Positions 27,287 through 36,630 of a stretch of 64,000 bases of DNA are shown here, piece by piece. The notes below the pieces were generated by a model, which did no database searches, had not been told where the DNA came from, and was given only the letters and a program-made list of their open reading frames with translations. Positions within the stretch are counted from its first letter, which is position 1. Each line of letters starts with the position of its first letter. Position numbers and translations under genes: made by a program. The DNA lies in contig NZ_RQFG01000019.1 in NCBI RefSeq assembly GCF_004769235.1, forward strand, positions 372,001 to 436,000. The letters are read 5' to 3'. Origin of the DNA: Leptospira kanakyensis (GTDB taxonomy: Bacteria; Spirochaetota; Leptospiria; Leptospirales; Leptospiraceae).

Positions 27287-28552
27287 TCAGGCGCGGACTT
27301 GTCCACTTCCCGTAACATAAGTTGTCGTTGTTGTTAAGTGGACGAGACCCATGGGACCACGCACATGGAGTTTGCCAGTTGAAATTCCCACTTCAGCCCC
27401 AAGTCCATACTCACCACCATCATGAAAGCGGGTGGAACAGTTGACAAAAATCGCAGCACTGTCCAGCTCCTTTTGGAAAGTTTGGATCTCTGTTACATCT
27501 TCCGATAAAATACATTCTGTATGACCGGAACTGTATTTTCGAATATTTTCCATGGCTTCGCCAACAGAAGATACGATCCGAACACTGAGTCTAGTATCCA
27601 AAAATTCTGTATAAAAGTCTTCCTCTGATGCTTGTTTGGCGGAAGGGAAAACTTTGATAGTGGATTCATCCCCGAGGATTTGGATTCCCGCAGATTCTAA
27701 ATCTTCCAATAATTTCTTTATATTCGGATAGTCTTTATGAATGAGTAGGTTTTCCAAAGCATTACAAACCCCAGGTCGTTGTACTTTCGAATTGATTAAA
27801 ATGGGAAGTACAATCTCTGTGTTTGCATGGTTTGATAGATATAGATTGGTAACCCCTTTATCATGTTTGATGACAGGAATTTTACTATTTTCCGAAACAA
27901 AACGAATGAGGGCTTCGCCGCCACGAGGAACAATCACATCAATCAGATCATCCAATTGGAAAAAAGGAACCATAGCCTCTCTATTTGTATTCTCTACAAA
28001 TGTTACCACTTCTTTTGTCACACCAGGTAACTTCTTTTCTTCAATTGCCCTGTGGAATAAAGAAGAGAGGATTAAATTCGAATGAAAGGCTTCCGAACCA
28101 CCGCGCAAAATACACGCGTTCCCAGATTTAAAAGACAAGGATGCAATATCGATGATCACATTGGGCCTTGATTCAAAAATTGTCATGACCACACCGATCG
28201 GCACACGTTTCGTGAGCAGTTCCAGTCCATTGGGAAGGATGGTTCCACGAACCACTTCCCCCACAGGATCTGGGAGATTCCGAATTTCTTCGATGCTCTT
28301 TGCCATGTTCTTAATTCTTTTGGAATCCAGTAGAAGGCGGTCCATCATGGCAGAGGACAAACCTTTCTCTTTTCCATTCTGCATATCGAGTTTATTTTTT
28401 TCGATGATCGCGGCTTCATTTTGGACAAGCAGTTCTTCCACTCGCACCAGTACAGCATTTTTTTCTAAGGTGGTAAGACCTTTTAGAGCTCTACTTGCTA
28501 GTCTGGCTTTTGTTGCTAAATCTTTCGCATAATTTGTTAATTCATCTGCCAT
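27287..28552 (-). CDS. proA: Gamma-glutamyl phosphate reductase
   Basis: ProA reduces gamma-glutamyl phosphate to glutamate semialdehyde, the second step of proline synthesis. The 421-residue protein covers the whole family length. It has [37 protein letters not shown], the segment [17 protein letters not shown] with the catalytic cysteine, and [22 protein letters not shown] at the end. It follows proB by three bases, so the two enzymes are made from one transcript. Confidence 0.95.
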   Translation of the reverse strand: MADELTNYAKDLATKARLASRALKGLTTLEKNAVLVRVEELLVQNEAAIIEKNKLDMQNGKEKGLSSAMMDRLLLDSKRIKNMAKSIEEIRNLPDPVGEVVRGTILPNGLELLTKRVPIGVVMTIFESRPNVIIDIASLSFKSGNACILRGGSEAFHSNLILSSLFHRAIEEKKLPGVTKEVVTFVENTNREAMVPFFQLDDLIDVIVPRGGEALIRFVSENSKIPVIKHDKGVTNLYLSNHANTEIVLPILINSKVQRPGVCNALENLLIHKDYPNIKKLLEDLESAGIQILGDESTIKVFPSAKQASEEDFYTEFLDTRLSVRIVSSVGEAMENIRKYSSGHTECILSEDVTEIQTFQKELDSAAIFVNCSTRFHDGGEYGLGAEVGISTGKLHVRGPMGLVHLTTTTTYVTGSGQVRA

Positions 28553-28555
28553 GGT

Positions 28556-29422
28556 TCACTCCGCTTGAAAGGAAAAAAAATGAGTTTGGATTTCTGATGC
28601 ATTGGGAACTCGGTGTGACAAAGAGGAATCGGCAACCAAAGTTCCAAAGTTTTCTACTTCAAAAAACTTCGCGATTGCGTGTTTTTTCTCACCATTCACA
28701 ATTCCCGTTTTAATTCCGTACGGTAACAAAAGTTTTGCGGCATTGATTTTAGTAAACATACCACCGGTTCCAGGTCCTGATGGTCCCGTTGCCAATTTTT
28801 CCGTTTCTTTAGTGATTTCAGTGAATAAATCAATTTTAGATTGGTCTTTTAAAAATCCATCCACACCAGTAAGTATGAGAAGAAGATCCGCTCCAACAAT
28901 GGAGGCAACAATAGCAGATAGGATATCGTTATCACCTAAATTGATTTCTTCTGTGGAAACAGAATCATTTTCATTTACGATGGGTAAAATTCCCCAATCC
29001 AGGAGTTGGCGGAAAGTTTGTTTTAGGTTTGTAAAACTCTTTTCCTCATTTAAATCTTTTCTTCCAAAAAGAATTTGCGCAATTGGAACATTCACTCGAC
29101 TAAAAAAACTTTCGTAAAGATTGAGGAGTTTGTTTTGGCCCATGGCAGCAAATGCCTGTTTTTCGGCCAATGTGGTTTTCCCATTGGGTAAGGAAAGGGA
29201 GCCACTTTGGTCCACCAGAAGTTTTTTCCCTTGGGCAATAGCACCAGAAGAAACAAGGATTACTTCTTTTCCTTGGTCTCGAAGTGTGCGAATGTCACCA
29301 ACAAGATCATATAAAAAATCGTTAATTTTGGATTCTTCACCGGAAACACGAGCACTTCCGATTTTGATCACAATGAGTTTGGCCTTCTTTATGGAGTCTA
29401 AAAAATCCTTACGTGTTTTCAT
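28556..29422 (-). CDS. proB: Glutamate 5-kinase, short form without PUA domain
   Basis: ProB phosphorylates glutamate at the gamma carboxyl, the first step of proline synthesis. The 288-residue protein is an amino-acid kinase with [10 protein letters not shown] near the start, [47 protein letters not shown] and a [12 protein letters not shown] segment. It stops after the kinase domain, so the C-terminal RNA-binding-like PUA domain of E. coli ProB is absent; this form occurs in many bacteria. Its start overlaps the end of obgE by 14 bases. Confidence 0.93.
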   Translation of the reverse strand: MKTRKDFLDSIKKAKLIVIKIGSARVSGEESKINDFLYDLVGDIRTLRDQGKEVILVSSGAIAQGKKLLVDQSGSLSLPNGKTTLAEKQAFAAMGQNKLLNLYESFFSRVNVPIAQILFGRKDLNEEKSFTNLKQTFRQLLDWGILPIVNENDSVSTEEINLGDNDILSAIVASIVGADLLLILTGVDGFLKDQSKIDLFTEITKETEKLATGPSGPGTGGMFTKINAAKLLLPYGIKTGIVNGEKKHAIAKFFEVENFGTLVADSSLSHRVPNASEIQTHFFSFQAE

Positions 29423-30434
29423 AAACTAACTTTGCTTTGTCTTCAAAAAATACTTTGTCAATTCGTTCGAGTAGGTATTCTAAATTGGATTCTTTGTCGG
29501 CAGAAATACAAATGATTTCGCCTAAATGGGAATAGTTCTTTTGGATCTCCGCTGTGAATTCGGGGTCACCATCCCAAATATCCATTTTGTTGATGACTAT
29601 TAAGAATTTTTTATTTAAAAGAGTTTGGTTGTAATTTCCAAGTTCACTACGTAACATTTCCAATTCTTCTTCGAGTTGTAAATTACCACCATCAAAAAGA
29701 AAAAGAATCCCTTGGACTCGTTCAATATGTTTTAAAAAACTAATCCCAAGTCCCACACCACGAGAAGCCCCTTCAATGATTCCAGGAATGTCCGCTACCG
29801 TGTAACGAAACAAATCTTCATGTCTATGCACCACACCAAGATTAGGGGAAAGAGTAGTAAAGGCATAACCCGCAATTTTAGGATGTGCATGTGTTATTTT
29901 TGCGAGTAGGGTCGACTTACCTGCGTTAGGAAGCCCAACAATTCCAATGTCTGCGAGTAATTTTAATTCTAATATGAGGGAAAGCTCTCCACCGTCTTCT
30001 CCGGGTTGGCTATAACGAGGTGCTTGTTGGACAGAGGTTTTGAAAAAGGTATTTCCTTTTCCACCGCGTCCCCCCGTAGCAATGGTAAAACTTTCGCCGT
30101 CGTGATTGAAATCATAGATGAGTTCCATGGTAACAGAATCAATGATTTGGGTTCCGACAGGAACTTTGAGAATCAGATCTTCGCCGTTTTTTCCATTTCG
30201 GTTTTGGCCAAGTCCTGGTTCTCCGTCTTGGGCAGCATACATACGGTCAGGGAGGTAATTTTCCAAAGTCATCATCCGACCTTCGGCAACAAAGATGACA
30301 TCGCCCCCTTTGCCCCCATCACCACCATCTGGTCCACCAAATTCTACAAATTTCTCTTTGTGGAAATGGACAGAACCTGCCCCTCCGTGTCCGGCTCGAA
30401 TTTGAATGGGTACTTCGTCGATAAATCCGCTCAT
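29409..30434 (-). CDS. obgE: Obg-family GTPase
   Basis: Obg is a large-subunit-associated GTPase needed for 50S maturation and stress responses. The 341-residue protein has the glycine-rich Obg fold ([41 protein letters not shown]). The G domain follows, with G1 [12 protein letters not shown]2 [11 protein letters not shown]3 DIPGIIEGA and G4 NKMD. The C-terminal OCT domain of some Obg proteins is absent. It lies behind a terminator that follows rpmA, so it may be expressed at a lower level than the ribosomal proteins. Confidence 0.95.
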   Translation of the reverse strand: MSGFIDEVPIQIRAGHGGAGSVHFHKEKFVEFGGPDGGDGGKGGDVIFVAEGRMMTLENYLPDRMYAAQDGEPGLGQNRNGKNGEDLILKVPVGTQIIDSVTMELIYDFNHDGESFTIATGGRGGKGNTFFKTSVQQAPRYSQPGEDGGELSLILELKLLADIGIVGLPNAGKSTLLAKITHAHPKIAGYAFTTLSPNLGVVHRHEDLFRYTVADIPGIIEGASRGVGLGISFLKHIERVQGILFLFDGGNLQLEEELEMLRSELGNYNQTLLNKKFLIVINKMDIWDGDPEFTAEIQKNYSHLGEIICISADKESNLEYLLERIDKVFFEDKAKLVYENT

Positions 30435-30448
30435 ATATTCCTTTGGTC

Positions 30449-30488
30449 AAAAAAAAACCCGTTCAAGGGAGATCCTAAAACGGGTTTT
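30449..30488 (-). terminator. Intrinsic terminator between rpmA and obgE
   Basis: On the minus strand AAAACCCGTT pairs with AACGGGTTTT across a 15-base loop, and the stem is followed by a run of nine T. It sits 24 bases after the rpmA stop and before the obgE start. It probably ends most rplU-prp-rpmA transcripts, with leakage or a separate promoter supplying obgE. Confidence 0.75.
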
Positions 30489-30511
30489 GTCCTCTCATCT
30501 GTAGGAGAGGA

Positions 30512-30769
30512 TTACACTTTCGGGTAAACGGAGATTTGTTGTCTTTCTCTAGTTACGTGTTCGAAAGTCACTACACCGTCAACAAGTGCATAAAGGGTAT
30601 GGTCACGACCAATCCCAACATTTTTTCCGGGTTTGTATTCAGTTCCTCTTTGGCGAACAATAATGTTACCAGCGATGGCAAATTGTCCACCGTAAACTTT
30701 TACACCAAGTCTCTTCGATACCGAATCACGACCGTTCTTTGTGGATCCACCACCTTTCTTTGTAGCCAT
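30512..30769 (-). CDS. rpmA: 50S ribosomal protein L27
   Basis: L27 reaches into the peptidyl transferase centre with its N-terminus. The 85-residue protein starts [16 protein letters not shown], followed by [29 protein letters not shown] and [17 protein letters not shown] 30769 has AAGGGG upstream, and a stop codon lies in frame two codons before it. No cleavable leader of the type processed by Prp in Firmicutes is therefore encoded, although a Prp gene is immediately upstream. Confidence 0.97.
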   Translation of the reverse strand: MATKKGGGSTKNGRDSVSKRLGVKVYGGQFAIAGNIIVRQRGTEYKPGKNVGIGRDHTLYALVDGVVTFEHVTRERQQISVYPKV

Positions 30770-30772
30770 TGT

Positions 30773-31102
30773 TTACCCCTTTATTATTTCGTTTTGGATG
30801 GAAATCGCTTGGGAATGAGAGTTTTCTAAAGATTTTAATCCAAACTCAACCATGGAAAGTAGGCTTTGGTAGCCATCTCTTTGGGTCGGTTTCACTAAAA
30901 ACCTTAAATAACCGTCTCGTTTTTCTTCCGTTTCCAAACTGCCTTGTGATGCCAAGTAAGAGTGAGCACTCTGAACCAGAGTGGAGACCCCTGCACACAA
31001 AAGATTCTCGCCTTTCGAACCTAAGTCCTTGGGAGAATGTCCTTCCAGTTGGATTCCTGCGATTTTCCCTCCTAAATCTTTAAAAATCTTACTATAAATC
31101 AA
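30773..31102 (-). CDS. prp: Ribosomal-processing cysteine protease Prp family protein
   Basis: Prp (YsxB) cleaves the L27 leader in Firmicutes. The 109-residue protein lies between rplU and rpmA, as elsewhere. The predicted catalytic pair is present: H22 in LEGHSPKD and C36 in ENLLCAGVSTLVQSA. The C-terminal half matches less well, being longer than in short family members. Its known substrate leader is missing from the adjacent L27, so it may act on another substrate or as an assembly factor. Confidence 0.75.
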   Translation of the reverse strand: MIYSKIFKDLGGKIAGIQLEGHSPKDLGSKGENLLCAGVSTLVQSAHSYLASQGSLETEEKRDGYLRFLVKPTQRDGYQSLLSMVEFGLKSLENSHSQAISIQNEIIKG

Positions 31103-31411
31103 TTATCCGTTGATGGATACTACTTGTAGCTTTTGGAGTTGTTGTCTATGACCCCAAGACTTCTTGTAGTTCTTTCTTTTTTTGTATTTGAAACCGTGGA
31201 TTTTATCACCCTTGCAGTCTTCTAATACTTTCAAAGTCACTTTTGCACCGGAAAGTGCTGGTGAACCAATGTTCACTTTGTTGTTATCGGAAAGGAGTAG
31301 GACTTTCGTTTCTACTGTGCTTCCAACCGAGTTTCCTGTTTTTTCTGCGACGAATACCTGGTCAGGAGACACTTTAAATTGTTTGGCTCCAAGTTCAATG
31401 ATGGCGAACAT
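31103..31411 (-). CDS. rplU: 50S ribosomal protein L21
   Basis: L21 is an early-binding 50S protein that contacts 23S rRNA and L20. The 102-residue length is normal. MFAIIELGAKQFKV at the start and the basic HGFKYKKRKNYKKSWGHRQQ near the end (K-rich signature) are diagnostic. It heads the minus-strand operon; the start is followed directly by prp without a gap. The 118-base region shared with typA must hold promoters for both directions, but I cannot pick a convincing pair. Confidence 0.96.
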   Translation of the reverse strand: MFAIIELGAKQFKVSPDQVFVAEKTGNSVGSTVETKVLLLSDNNKVNIGSPALSGAKVTLKVLEDCKGDKIHGFKYKKRKNYKKSWGHRQQLQKLQVVSING

Positions 31412-31529
31412 ATAACTATCCTAATCTCTTTCTCGAATGTAGTTCTTACCAGGTTTTCTGATAGGCACCTCTTGTCAAACTGAAATCCCCATTTACAGCC
31501 TAACTGGATTAGAATTTCTGGTAAAAACA

Positions 31530-33338
31530 ATGGAAATTCGCAACATCGCCATCATCGCACACGTCGACCACGGTAAGACGACACTAACAGATTGTATCCT
31601 TCGCCATACGGGCGCCGTAACCGCAAAAGAAGACCGAGAAAGACTCATGGATTCCAACACATTGGAACAGGAAAAAGGGATTACCATCCTTGCCAAGAAC
31701 ACTTCGGTAAAATACAAAGGCACTCGCATTAATATCGTAGACACTCCAGGTCACGCTGACTTTGGAGGGGAAGTGGAACGAGTTCTGTCCATGACAGACT
31801 GTACATTATTACTTGTCGATGCTTTCGACGGTCCGATGCCACAAACTCGTTTTGTTCTTGGAAAATCACTCCAACTTGGGCACAGACCGATTGTGGTTGT
31901 AAACAAAGTGGATCGCGAAGGGGCAAGACCTGGATATTCAGTAGACAAAGTTTTTGATTTGTTTAGTGATCTCGGTGCCACCGAAGAACAGTTAGATTTT
32001 CCTATCATCTATGCTTCGGCAAAACAAGGTTGGGCGGTAAACCAACTTTCAGAAGTTCCTGGATCAAACATTGAACCTCTTTTAGATAAAGTTTTGGAAC
32101 ATGTGGCTGCGGTTAAAAACGAAAGTGACAAAGCCCTCCAATTCCAAGTCACAGCTCTTGATTATAATGAATACGTTGGTCGTATTGCCATTGGTAAAAT
32201 CTACCAAGGAACTATGAAAAAAAGTGCTGATGTAACACTTGCAAAAACAAATGGAAGCACTGCTAATTATAAAATCACAAAACTTTACGGTTACGAAGGA
32301 CTCACTCGTTACGAAATCGATGAAGCGGGCTCTGGAGATATCGTAGCTATGGCTGGGATTCCAGATGTATTCATCGGGGATACAGTTTGTGATTTAGGAA
32401 ATCCACTTCCACTTCCTGCCATCCAAGTAGAAGAACCAACTGTTTCCATGTTCTTTATGGTCAACAACTCACCGTTTGCTGGGAAAGAAGGTAAATTTGT
32501 TACCACACGTAACTTAAGAGAACGCCTTGACCGCGAACTCGAAACGAACGTGGCTCTTCGTTTGGAAGAAACAGAAGACAAAGATCGTTTTAAAATTTTA
32601 GGACGTGGGGAACTCCACTTATCCATCCTCATTGAAAACATGAGACGAGAAGGATACGAACTCCAAGTATCTCGTCCAGAAGTGATCATCAAACAAAACG
32701 AACTTGGGGAAAAGATTGAACCTTATGAAACCCTCGTGATGGACCTTCCTGACCAATACTCAGGTGCTTGTATCCAAGAGCTAAACCGCCGTAAGGGTGA
32801 GTTAACAGGAATGGACGCTCACACTTCTGGAATCACCCGTGTGGAGTACACCATTCCCACAAGAGGACTGATCGGATTTAGAGGTCATTTTATTTCTGAA
32901 ACTCGTGGAGAAGGGGTAATGTCTAGCCGTTTCCTACGTTTTGATAAATACAAAGGCGAAATTCCTGGTCGTAAAAACGGTGCTCTCATTTCTATGGACT
33001 CTGGAGAATCCACTGCTTACGCACTATGGAAGGTGCAAGAACGTGGGGATCTTTTCATTGAACCACAAGTAGCAGTTTACCCTGGTATGATTCTTGGAAT
33101 GAACAGCAGGGATTCTGATTTAGAAGTAAACCCAGTTCGTGAGAAAAAACTCACAAACGTTCGGGCTTCTGGATCGGATGAAGCAATTCGTCTTGTTCCA
33201 CCAAAGAAACTCACTTTGGAACAATCCATTGAATTTTTAGATGATGATGAACTTCTGGAAGTGACTCCTGCAAGTTTACGCCTTCGCAAAAAAGTTTTGG
33301 ATGCGAGCATGAGAAAAAGATCTGGCGGCGGAAGATAA
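31530..33338 (+). CDS. typA: Translational GTPase BipA/TypA
   Basis: BipA is an EF-G-like ribosomal GTPase used in 50S assembly and stress adaptation. The 602-residue protein has G1 [12 protein letters not shown], a G2 region [16 protein letters not shown]3 [15 protein letters not shown] and G4 [11 protein letters not shown]. The BipA-specific C-terminal domain contains [21 protein letters not shown] and [20 protein letters not shown]. Full length is typical. It diverges from rplU and ends before a strong bidirectional terminator. Confidence 0.95.
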   Translation: MEIRNIAIIAHVDHGKTTLTDCILRHTGAVTAKEDRERLMDSNTLEQEKGITILAKNTSVKYKGTRINIVDTPGHADFGGEVERVLSMTDCTLLLVDAFDGPMPQTRFVLGKSLQLGHRPIVVVNKVDREGARPGYSVDKVFDLFSDLGATEEQLDFPIIYASAKQGWAVNQLSEVPGSNIEPLLDKVLEHVAAVKNESDKALQFQVTALDYNEYVGRIAIGKIYQGTMKKSADVTLAKTNGSTANYKITKLYGYEGLTRYEIDEAGSGDIVAMAGIPDVFIGDTVCDLGNPLPLPAIQVEEPTVSMFFMVNNSPFAGKEGKFVTTRNLRERLDRELETNVALRLEETEDKDRFKILGRGELHLSILIENMRREGYELQVSRPEVIIKQNELGEKIEPYETLVMDLPDQYSGACIQELNRRKGELTGMDAHTSGITRVEYTIPTRGLIGFRGHFISETRGEGVMSSRFLRFDKYKGEIPGRKNGALISMDSGESTAYALWKVQERGDLFIEPQVAVYPGMILGMNSRDSDLEVNPVREKKLTNVRASGSDEAIRLVPPKKLTLEQSIEFLDDDELLEVTPASLRLRKKVLDASMRKRSGGGR

Positions 33339-33376
33339 GTAGAATTCAAAACTCTAACTGATTTCTAAAACCAAAC

Positions 33377-33409
33377 AAAAAAGGGACTAAATATTTAGTC
33401 CCTTTTTTT
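33377..33409. terminator. Bidirectional intrinsic terminator
   Basis: AAAAAAGGGACTAAAT is followed directly by its exact complement ATTTAGTCCCTTTTTT, a 32-base perfect palindrome with T runs in both reading directions. It lies between the converging typA gene and the AsmA-like gene, and should stop transcripts from both. Confidence 0.85.
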
Positions 33410-33444
33410 ATACACAGAGCAAAGCGGAAAGGCCGTTTTAACGA

Positions 33445-34893
33445 TTAAAATCCCAATCCTTTGAGTGCATCTCCCGCACCTGGAATTTTTTTCAAAGCGT
33501 CACCAGCTTTGCCTTTGATCACCTCTTTGACTGCTCCGCCAATTAGATCGGTGAGAGTTCCAAGTCCTACCCCAAGTTCTACATTTGGATTGCGAATGTC
33601 TCCATAAGTGCGAAAGGGAATGAAAAGCCTCTCGTCTTTAACGAGATTACCAACAATTTTATTGCGAAGGGCTTTGGGATCCCCTTGGCCTTTGGTGGCT
33701 TGTTTGATTTTTTCATCTACGGATGCAAGTGACTTCTTAGATTCGTCTTCATCGTAAAGCATACCCATTCTCATTTCATGGTAGTTTGTTGTGGTGATGA
33801 TGTACGATCCTTTGGTGATTTGTAAGTCGTAGTTTTTAGTTGGGAAGGTTGGTTCGTCGAGGAAGGTGACTTTACCATTACTATATTCCACTTTAAAGGA
33901 AACGTCTTTTTTCAATTCTGCTTTTTCCTTTAGTTTATCCAGTTTTAATCCCGCTTGGTTTAATGCTGGAAGTTCGCCCGCAATGGCATCAAACGCAGCA
34001 AACCCAGACAAAAAAGAGTCCTCTTTCATTGTGACTTCATAAATGACTTTTGGATTTACAAGTCCCGTTTTGACCACAAAAGGTGTTAGTTTTCCTTCTG
34101 TTTCCAATAGAAACTTAGCTGCTTCTTTTTTGTTTCTACCAATGATTGTGACATCCGCATCAAAATTCACATTAACATTGTTATGCGACTCAAGATCGCT
34201 TCCATCAATATCAATGTCTTTTAATTCTAAATCCAATTTTTGAATTTGTATTTGTTGGCCCGTTTTACGCATATTCACTTGGATGGTTCCTTCTTGGATC
34301 CCTACAAGTCCCATCTTTATGGCAATCGGAATGTCTTTGATCGAAAATGGGCCAGAAGGAGGGGCACTCGCTTTTTCTTTTGCTTCTTCTTCCTCTGCTG
34401 CTTTTTTTTCCGCTAAGGCTTCTGGGGAAAGTGCTGGGTTCTTTTCTCCATCTACAATTTTAGGTGTTTTGAAAAGAGAAGTTAAATTGTTCCCACCATC
34501 TTCATTCATAGTCAGAGAGATCTCTGGTTTTTTTAGAACAATTTTATTTACTTTTAAAGTTTTCGTGAGAAGGGCTAAAAAGGAAATTTTTACATCCGCT
34601 TTTCCAAGCTGAATGAGACCCTTGGGTTTTGATTTTCTTTCCTCGAGAGGTGTTCCTTTGTTTGCTACTTCATCGCGCGGAGCAAGGATGATTCCTTCGA
34701 TCTCGATTCCAGAAAGAACATTGAACAAACTGATGTTAACAGATTCGACATGAGCTCGCACATTGATGGATGATTCGATTTGTTTGACAAGAAAACTAGG
34801 GGTGATGAAACTCCCAGCAAAAACTAACGCGATGATTACGATGAGGAGAATTGCTGCAATCGCTGCTCCAATTCCGTACCCTATTTTTTTCAT
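33445..34893 (-). CDS. Membrane-anchored AsmA-like envelope protein
   Basis: The 482-residue protein starts at ATG 34893, with AGGAG six bases upstream. One N-terminal membrane helix (about 5-28) is followed by a long extracytoplasmic part. Its first section has the AsmA/DUF748 style (SFLVKQIESSINVRAHVESVNISLFNVLSGIEIEGI; KADVKISFLALL; KPEISLTMNEDGG). A charged low-complexity linker (EALAEKKAAEEEEAKEK) splits the protein near residues 160-185. The C-terminus ends in short glycine/alanine-rich helices. AsmA-like proteins bridge the periplasm and help move phospholipids to the outer membrane. That role is only a guess here, because the protein is shorter than classical members. Confidence 0.55.
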   Translation of the reverse strand: MKKIGYGIGAAIAAILLIVIIALVFAGSFITPSFLVKQIESSINVRAHVESVNISLFNVLSGIEIEGIILAPRDEVANKGTPLEERKSKPKGLIQLGKADVKISFLALLTKTLKVNKIVLKKPEISLTMNEDGGNNLTSLFKTPKIVDGEKNPALSPEALAEKKAAEEEEAKEKASAPPSGPFSIKDIPIAIKMGLVGIQEGTIQVNMRKTGQQIQIQKLDLELKDIDIDGSDLESHNNVNVNFDADVTIIGRNKKEAAKFLLETEGKLTPFVVKTGLVNPKVIYEVTMKEDSFLSGFAAFDAIAGELPALNQAGLKLDKLKEKAELKKDVSFKVEYSNGKVTFLDEPTFPTKNYDLQITKGSYIITTTNYHEMRMGMLYDEDESKKSLASVDEKIKQATKGQGDPKALRNKIVGNLVKDERLFIPFRTYGDIRNPNVELGVGLGTLTDLIGGAVKEVIKGKAGDALKKIPGAGDALKGLGF

Positions 34894-34975
34894 ATTGTCT
34901 CCTAATTTCAACACTAACGAGTGGAATAGAGACTAAGCTAAATTTTCTGTCTGTAAAGTAAAAAAGGGAAAGAAA

Positions 34976-35404
34976 TTAATTCAAAAATCGAACCGAACTA
35001 ATGATATTGGTTAGTTGTTGGAAAAGTTCATCCCCCACTTCTTCGTCGGAGTTGTAAGTCACAAGGAGCATTCTTGTATGATTGGCCACCATATAAACCA
35101 TCCAAACTCGGTCTTCTTTTAAGAATTCACAGGCGCGAATGGAGGAACCTTCGTTATTTTCAAAAACAGCTACGTTTTCGGCATCGTAGTCAATTTCATG
35201 GATTTTTAAATAGTTTTCTAACTCGTAGTCTACGTTAAAATCTTCCTGTTTTGATTCAAAGGCATACACCTGTAGTGCACCCCCACCGTCGGGATGGAAA
35301 AAAGCAGGAATTTCCTCAACGACCATATGTTCCCAAGTGGCTGGGAAAAGAAAGGAATACCAACCTTGGGGTGATCGAAATTGTTTGTACATTGGTTTTG
35401 TCAT
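34976..35404 (-). CDS. Conserved hypothetical protein, 142 residues
   Basis: I do not recognise this protein with certainty. It lacks a signal peptide and membrane helices. The opening (FRSPQGWYSFLFPATWEHMVVEEIPAFFHPDGGGALQVYAF) and the later KEDRVWMVYMVANHTRMLLVTYNSDEE resemble a family of small alpha/beta proteins (PsbP or DUF3805-like) that read as one compact domain. It is acidic overall. It is transcribed away from the adjacent outer membrane protein gene with 47 bases between, so the promoters probably overlap. Confidence 0.55.
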   Translation of the reverse strand: MTKPMYKQFRSPQGWYSFLFPATWEHMVVEEIPAFFHPDGGGALQVYAFESKQEDFNVDYELENYLKIHEIDYDAENVAVFENNEGSSIRACEFLKEDRVWMVYMVANHTRMLLVTYNSDEEVGDELFQQLTNIISSVRFLN

Positions 35405-35451
35405 GGGAAATCCCTTTTCTTTCCAATAAATCTTTGGAGTAATGGCAGTAA

Positions 35452-36459
35452 ATGATTTTCAAAAGAAAATACTACTTCCTCTCCCTTAGTTTTTTTCTCT
35501 TTCCCTTTGTATCAGGAAGTATCTTTGCACAAATTTCTGGTAATGAATCCGCACACCCTTCGGCATATTTACTTGGTCTTTCTTCCTCTGGTGTGGTTAC
35601 CAAAAACTCCATGGGAAGTCTTTATGGAAATACAGCCTTTCTCGCAGACACTGGAAAACATTTAGTTGATGCGGGTGTAAACGCAAGTTATGCGAATTCA
35701 AAAATTTCTCCCTTGTATCTATCTGGTGCCTTATATTTTTCTTATTCTGATTCCTTGGGATTTGGATTTCGAGGAAAACCTGTTTTCCTTCGTTCCTTTC
35801 CTGCAGATGAAAGGTTTTCCAATTATGCCTTCCAAGGTTTTGTCAGTTGGAAACTAAATGAATACTTATCATTTGCCTTTCACCTAGGGCCTGGAGTTTC
35901 AGGAAGGCTTGGGGGCTATAGTTCCTATTCATGGAACGTATCTGCATCCACTGCCTTCCAATACGGTAATTTTCGACTCGGTGTTATTTTAGAGTCTCCC
36001 GGAAGTTATAGGTATGATAAATATTTAGGATCGGAAAAATTAAAGGAAAAACTTCCGGAACGTTTATTAGTTGGTATTGGTTACAAAATTACCGAAATGA
36101 TTGATTTACAAATCGAAGGGAATCGTACTTTTTTTGAACGGTCTCATATCTCTTTAAACGGGGCGACAAATTCTAATGTTTATCCCATTCGAACTATGTA
36201 TGCAGGTAACATAGGTTTAGCGATAGGGAAAATAGAATCTTTCCAAGTTCTCACAGGACTCGGTCGTGAGTTCCGAGCTGATTCTAGTTTGAGAGGATTT
36301 TATACTGCCTCTTTAGGAATTGCAGGTTCCATTTTTCCATCTGAGTTAGGGGAAGGGTATTTGTATTCGGTTTCTGTGCAAAGATCGGGCCTCAGTGTTC
36401 CCGAAAGAGAGGGGGCAGAGACCAGAGCGGCAGCACAAATCCAGATTCAGTTCCAATGA
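35452..36459 (+). CDS. Predicted outer membrane beta-barrel protein
   Basis: The 335-residue protein has a clear signal peptide (MIFKRKYYFLSLSFFLFPFVSGSIFA, cleavage after Ala). Strand-like segments with alternating hydrophobic and aromatic residues then run to the end: LSGALYFSYSDSLGFGFRG, YAFQGFVSWKLNEYLSFAFHLGPG, FQYGNFRLGVILESPG, NIGLAIGKIESFQVLTGLGREF. This matches a small porin-like barrel. The final residues IQIQFQ resemble a C-terminal barrel strand ending in an aromatic-plus-polar pair. No named family is recognised. Start ATG 35452 has GGAG 12 bases upstream, which is a little far. Confidence 0.6.
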   Translation: MIFKRKYYFLSLSFFLFPFVSGSIFAQISGNESAHPSAYLLGLSSSGVVTKNSMGSLYGNTAFLADTGKHLVDAGVNASYANSKISPLYLSGALYFSYSDSLGFGFRGKPVFLRSFPADERFSNYAFQGFVSWKLNEYLSFAFHLGPGVSGRLGGYSSYSWNVSASTAFQYGNFRLGVILESPGSYRYDKYLGSEKLKEKLPERLLVGIGYKITEMIDLQIEGNRTFFERSHISLNGATNSNVYPIRTMYAGNIGLAIGKIESFQVLTGLGREFRADSSLRGFYTASLGIAGSIFPSELGEGYLYSVSVQRSGLSVPEREGAETRAAAQIQIQFQ

Positions 36460-36467
36460 TGAACAGC

Positions 36468-36490
36468 ATTTGCTTAAACTATAAGCAAAT
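36468..36490. terminator. Hairpin after the outer membrane protein gene
   Basis: ATTTGCTTA pairs with TAAGCAAAT over a five-base loop, nine bases after the stop codon of the barrel protein gene. There is no T run after it, so termination would be weak. It may mainly protect the 3' end of the transcript. Confidence 0.4.
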
Positions 36491-36581
36491 TGGATGGTTT
36501 CCATAAATGCAGATTACTCCTTTCGCTCAAACTTAGAACATAATGTAGAGAAATATATGATATTCTGACTTCTTTAGGCGA

Positions 36582-36609
36582 GATGCATCGTCGGTACGAT
36601 ACTTGCATC
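36582..36609. other. Imperfect inverted repeat upstream of the SpoIIE-type phosphatase gene
   Basis: GATGCATCGT and ACGA-TACT-TGCATC form a 10-bp stem with a four-base CGGT loop and a four-base bulge. It lies 22 bases before the start codon of the phosphatase gene in a 171-base gap. It could be an operator or a leader hairpin. The rest of this gap is AT-rich, with no other feature I can support. Confidence 0.3.
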
Positions 36610-36630
36610 TAAATCAGAAAGGTATCCTAT

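Noticed and set aside
28152..29117. Long open frames on the plus strand opposite proA and proB
   Set aside because: They are antisense to well-conserved genes, start without ribosome-binding sites, and their translations look random.
30006..30527. 173-codon plus-strand frame opposite obgE
   Set aside because: It is antisense to a universal gene and spans a terminator; no domain is recognisable.
31412..31529. TTGACA on the minus strand as a -35 box for rplU
   Set aside because: No acceptable -10 box is found at 16-18 bases, so a promoter cannot be placed with confidence.
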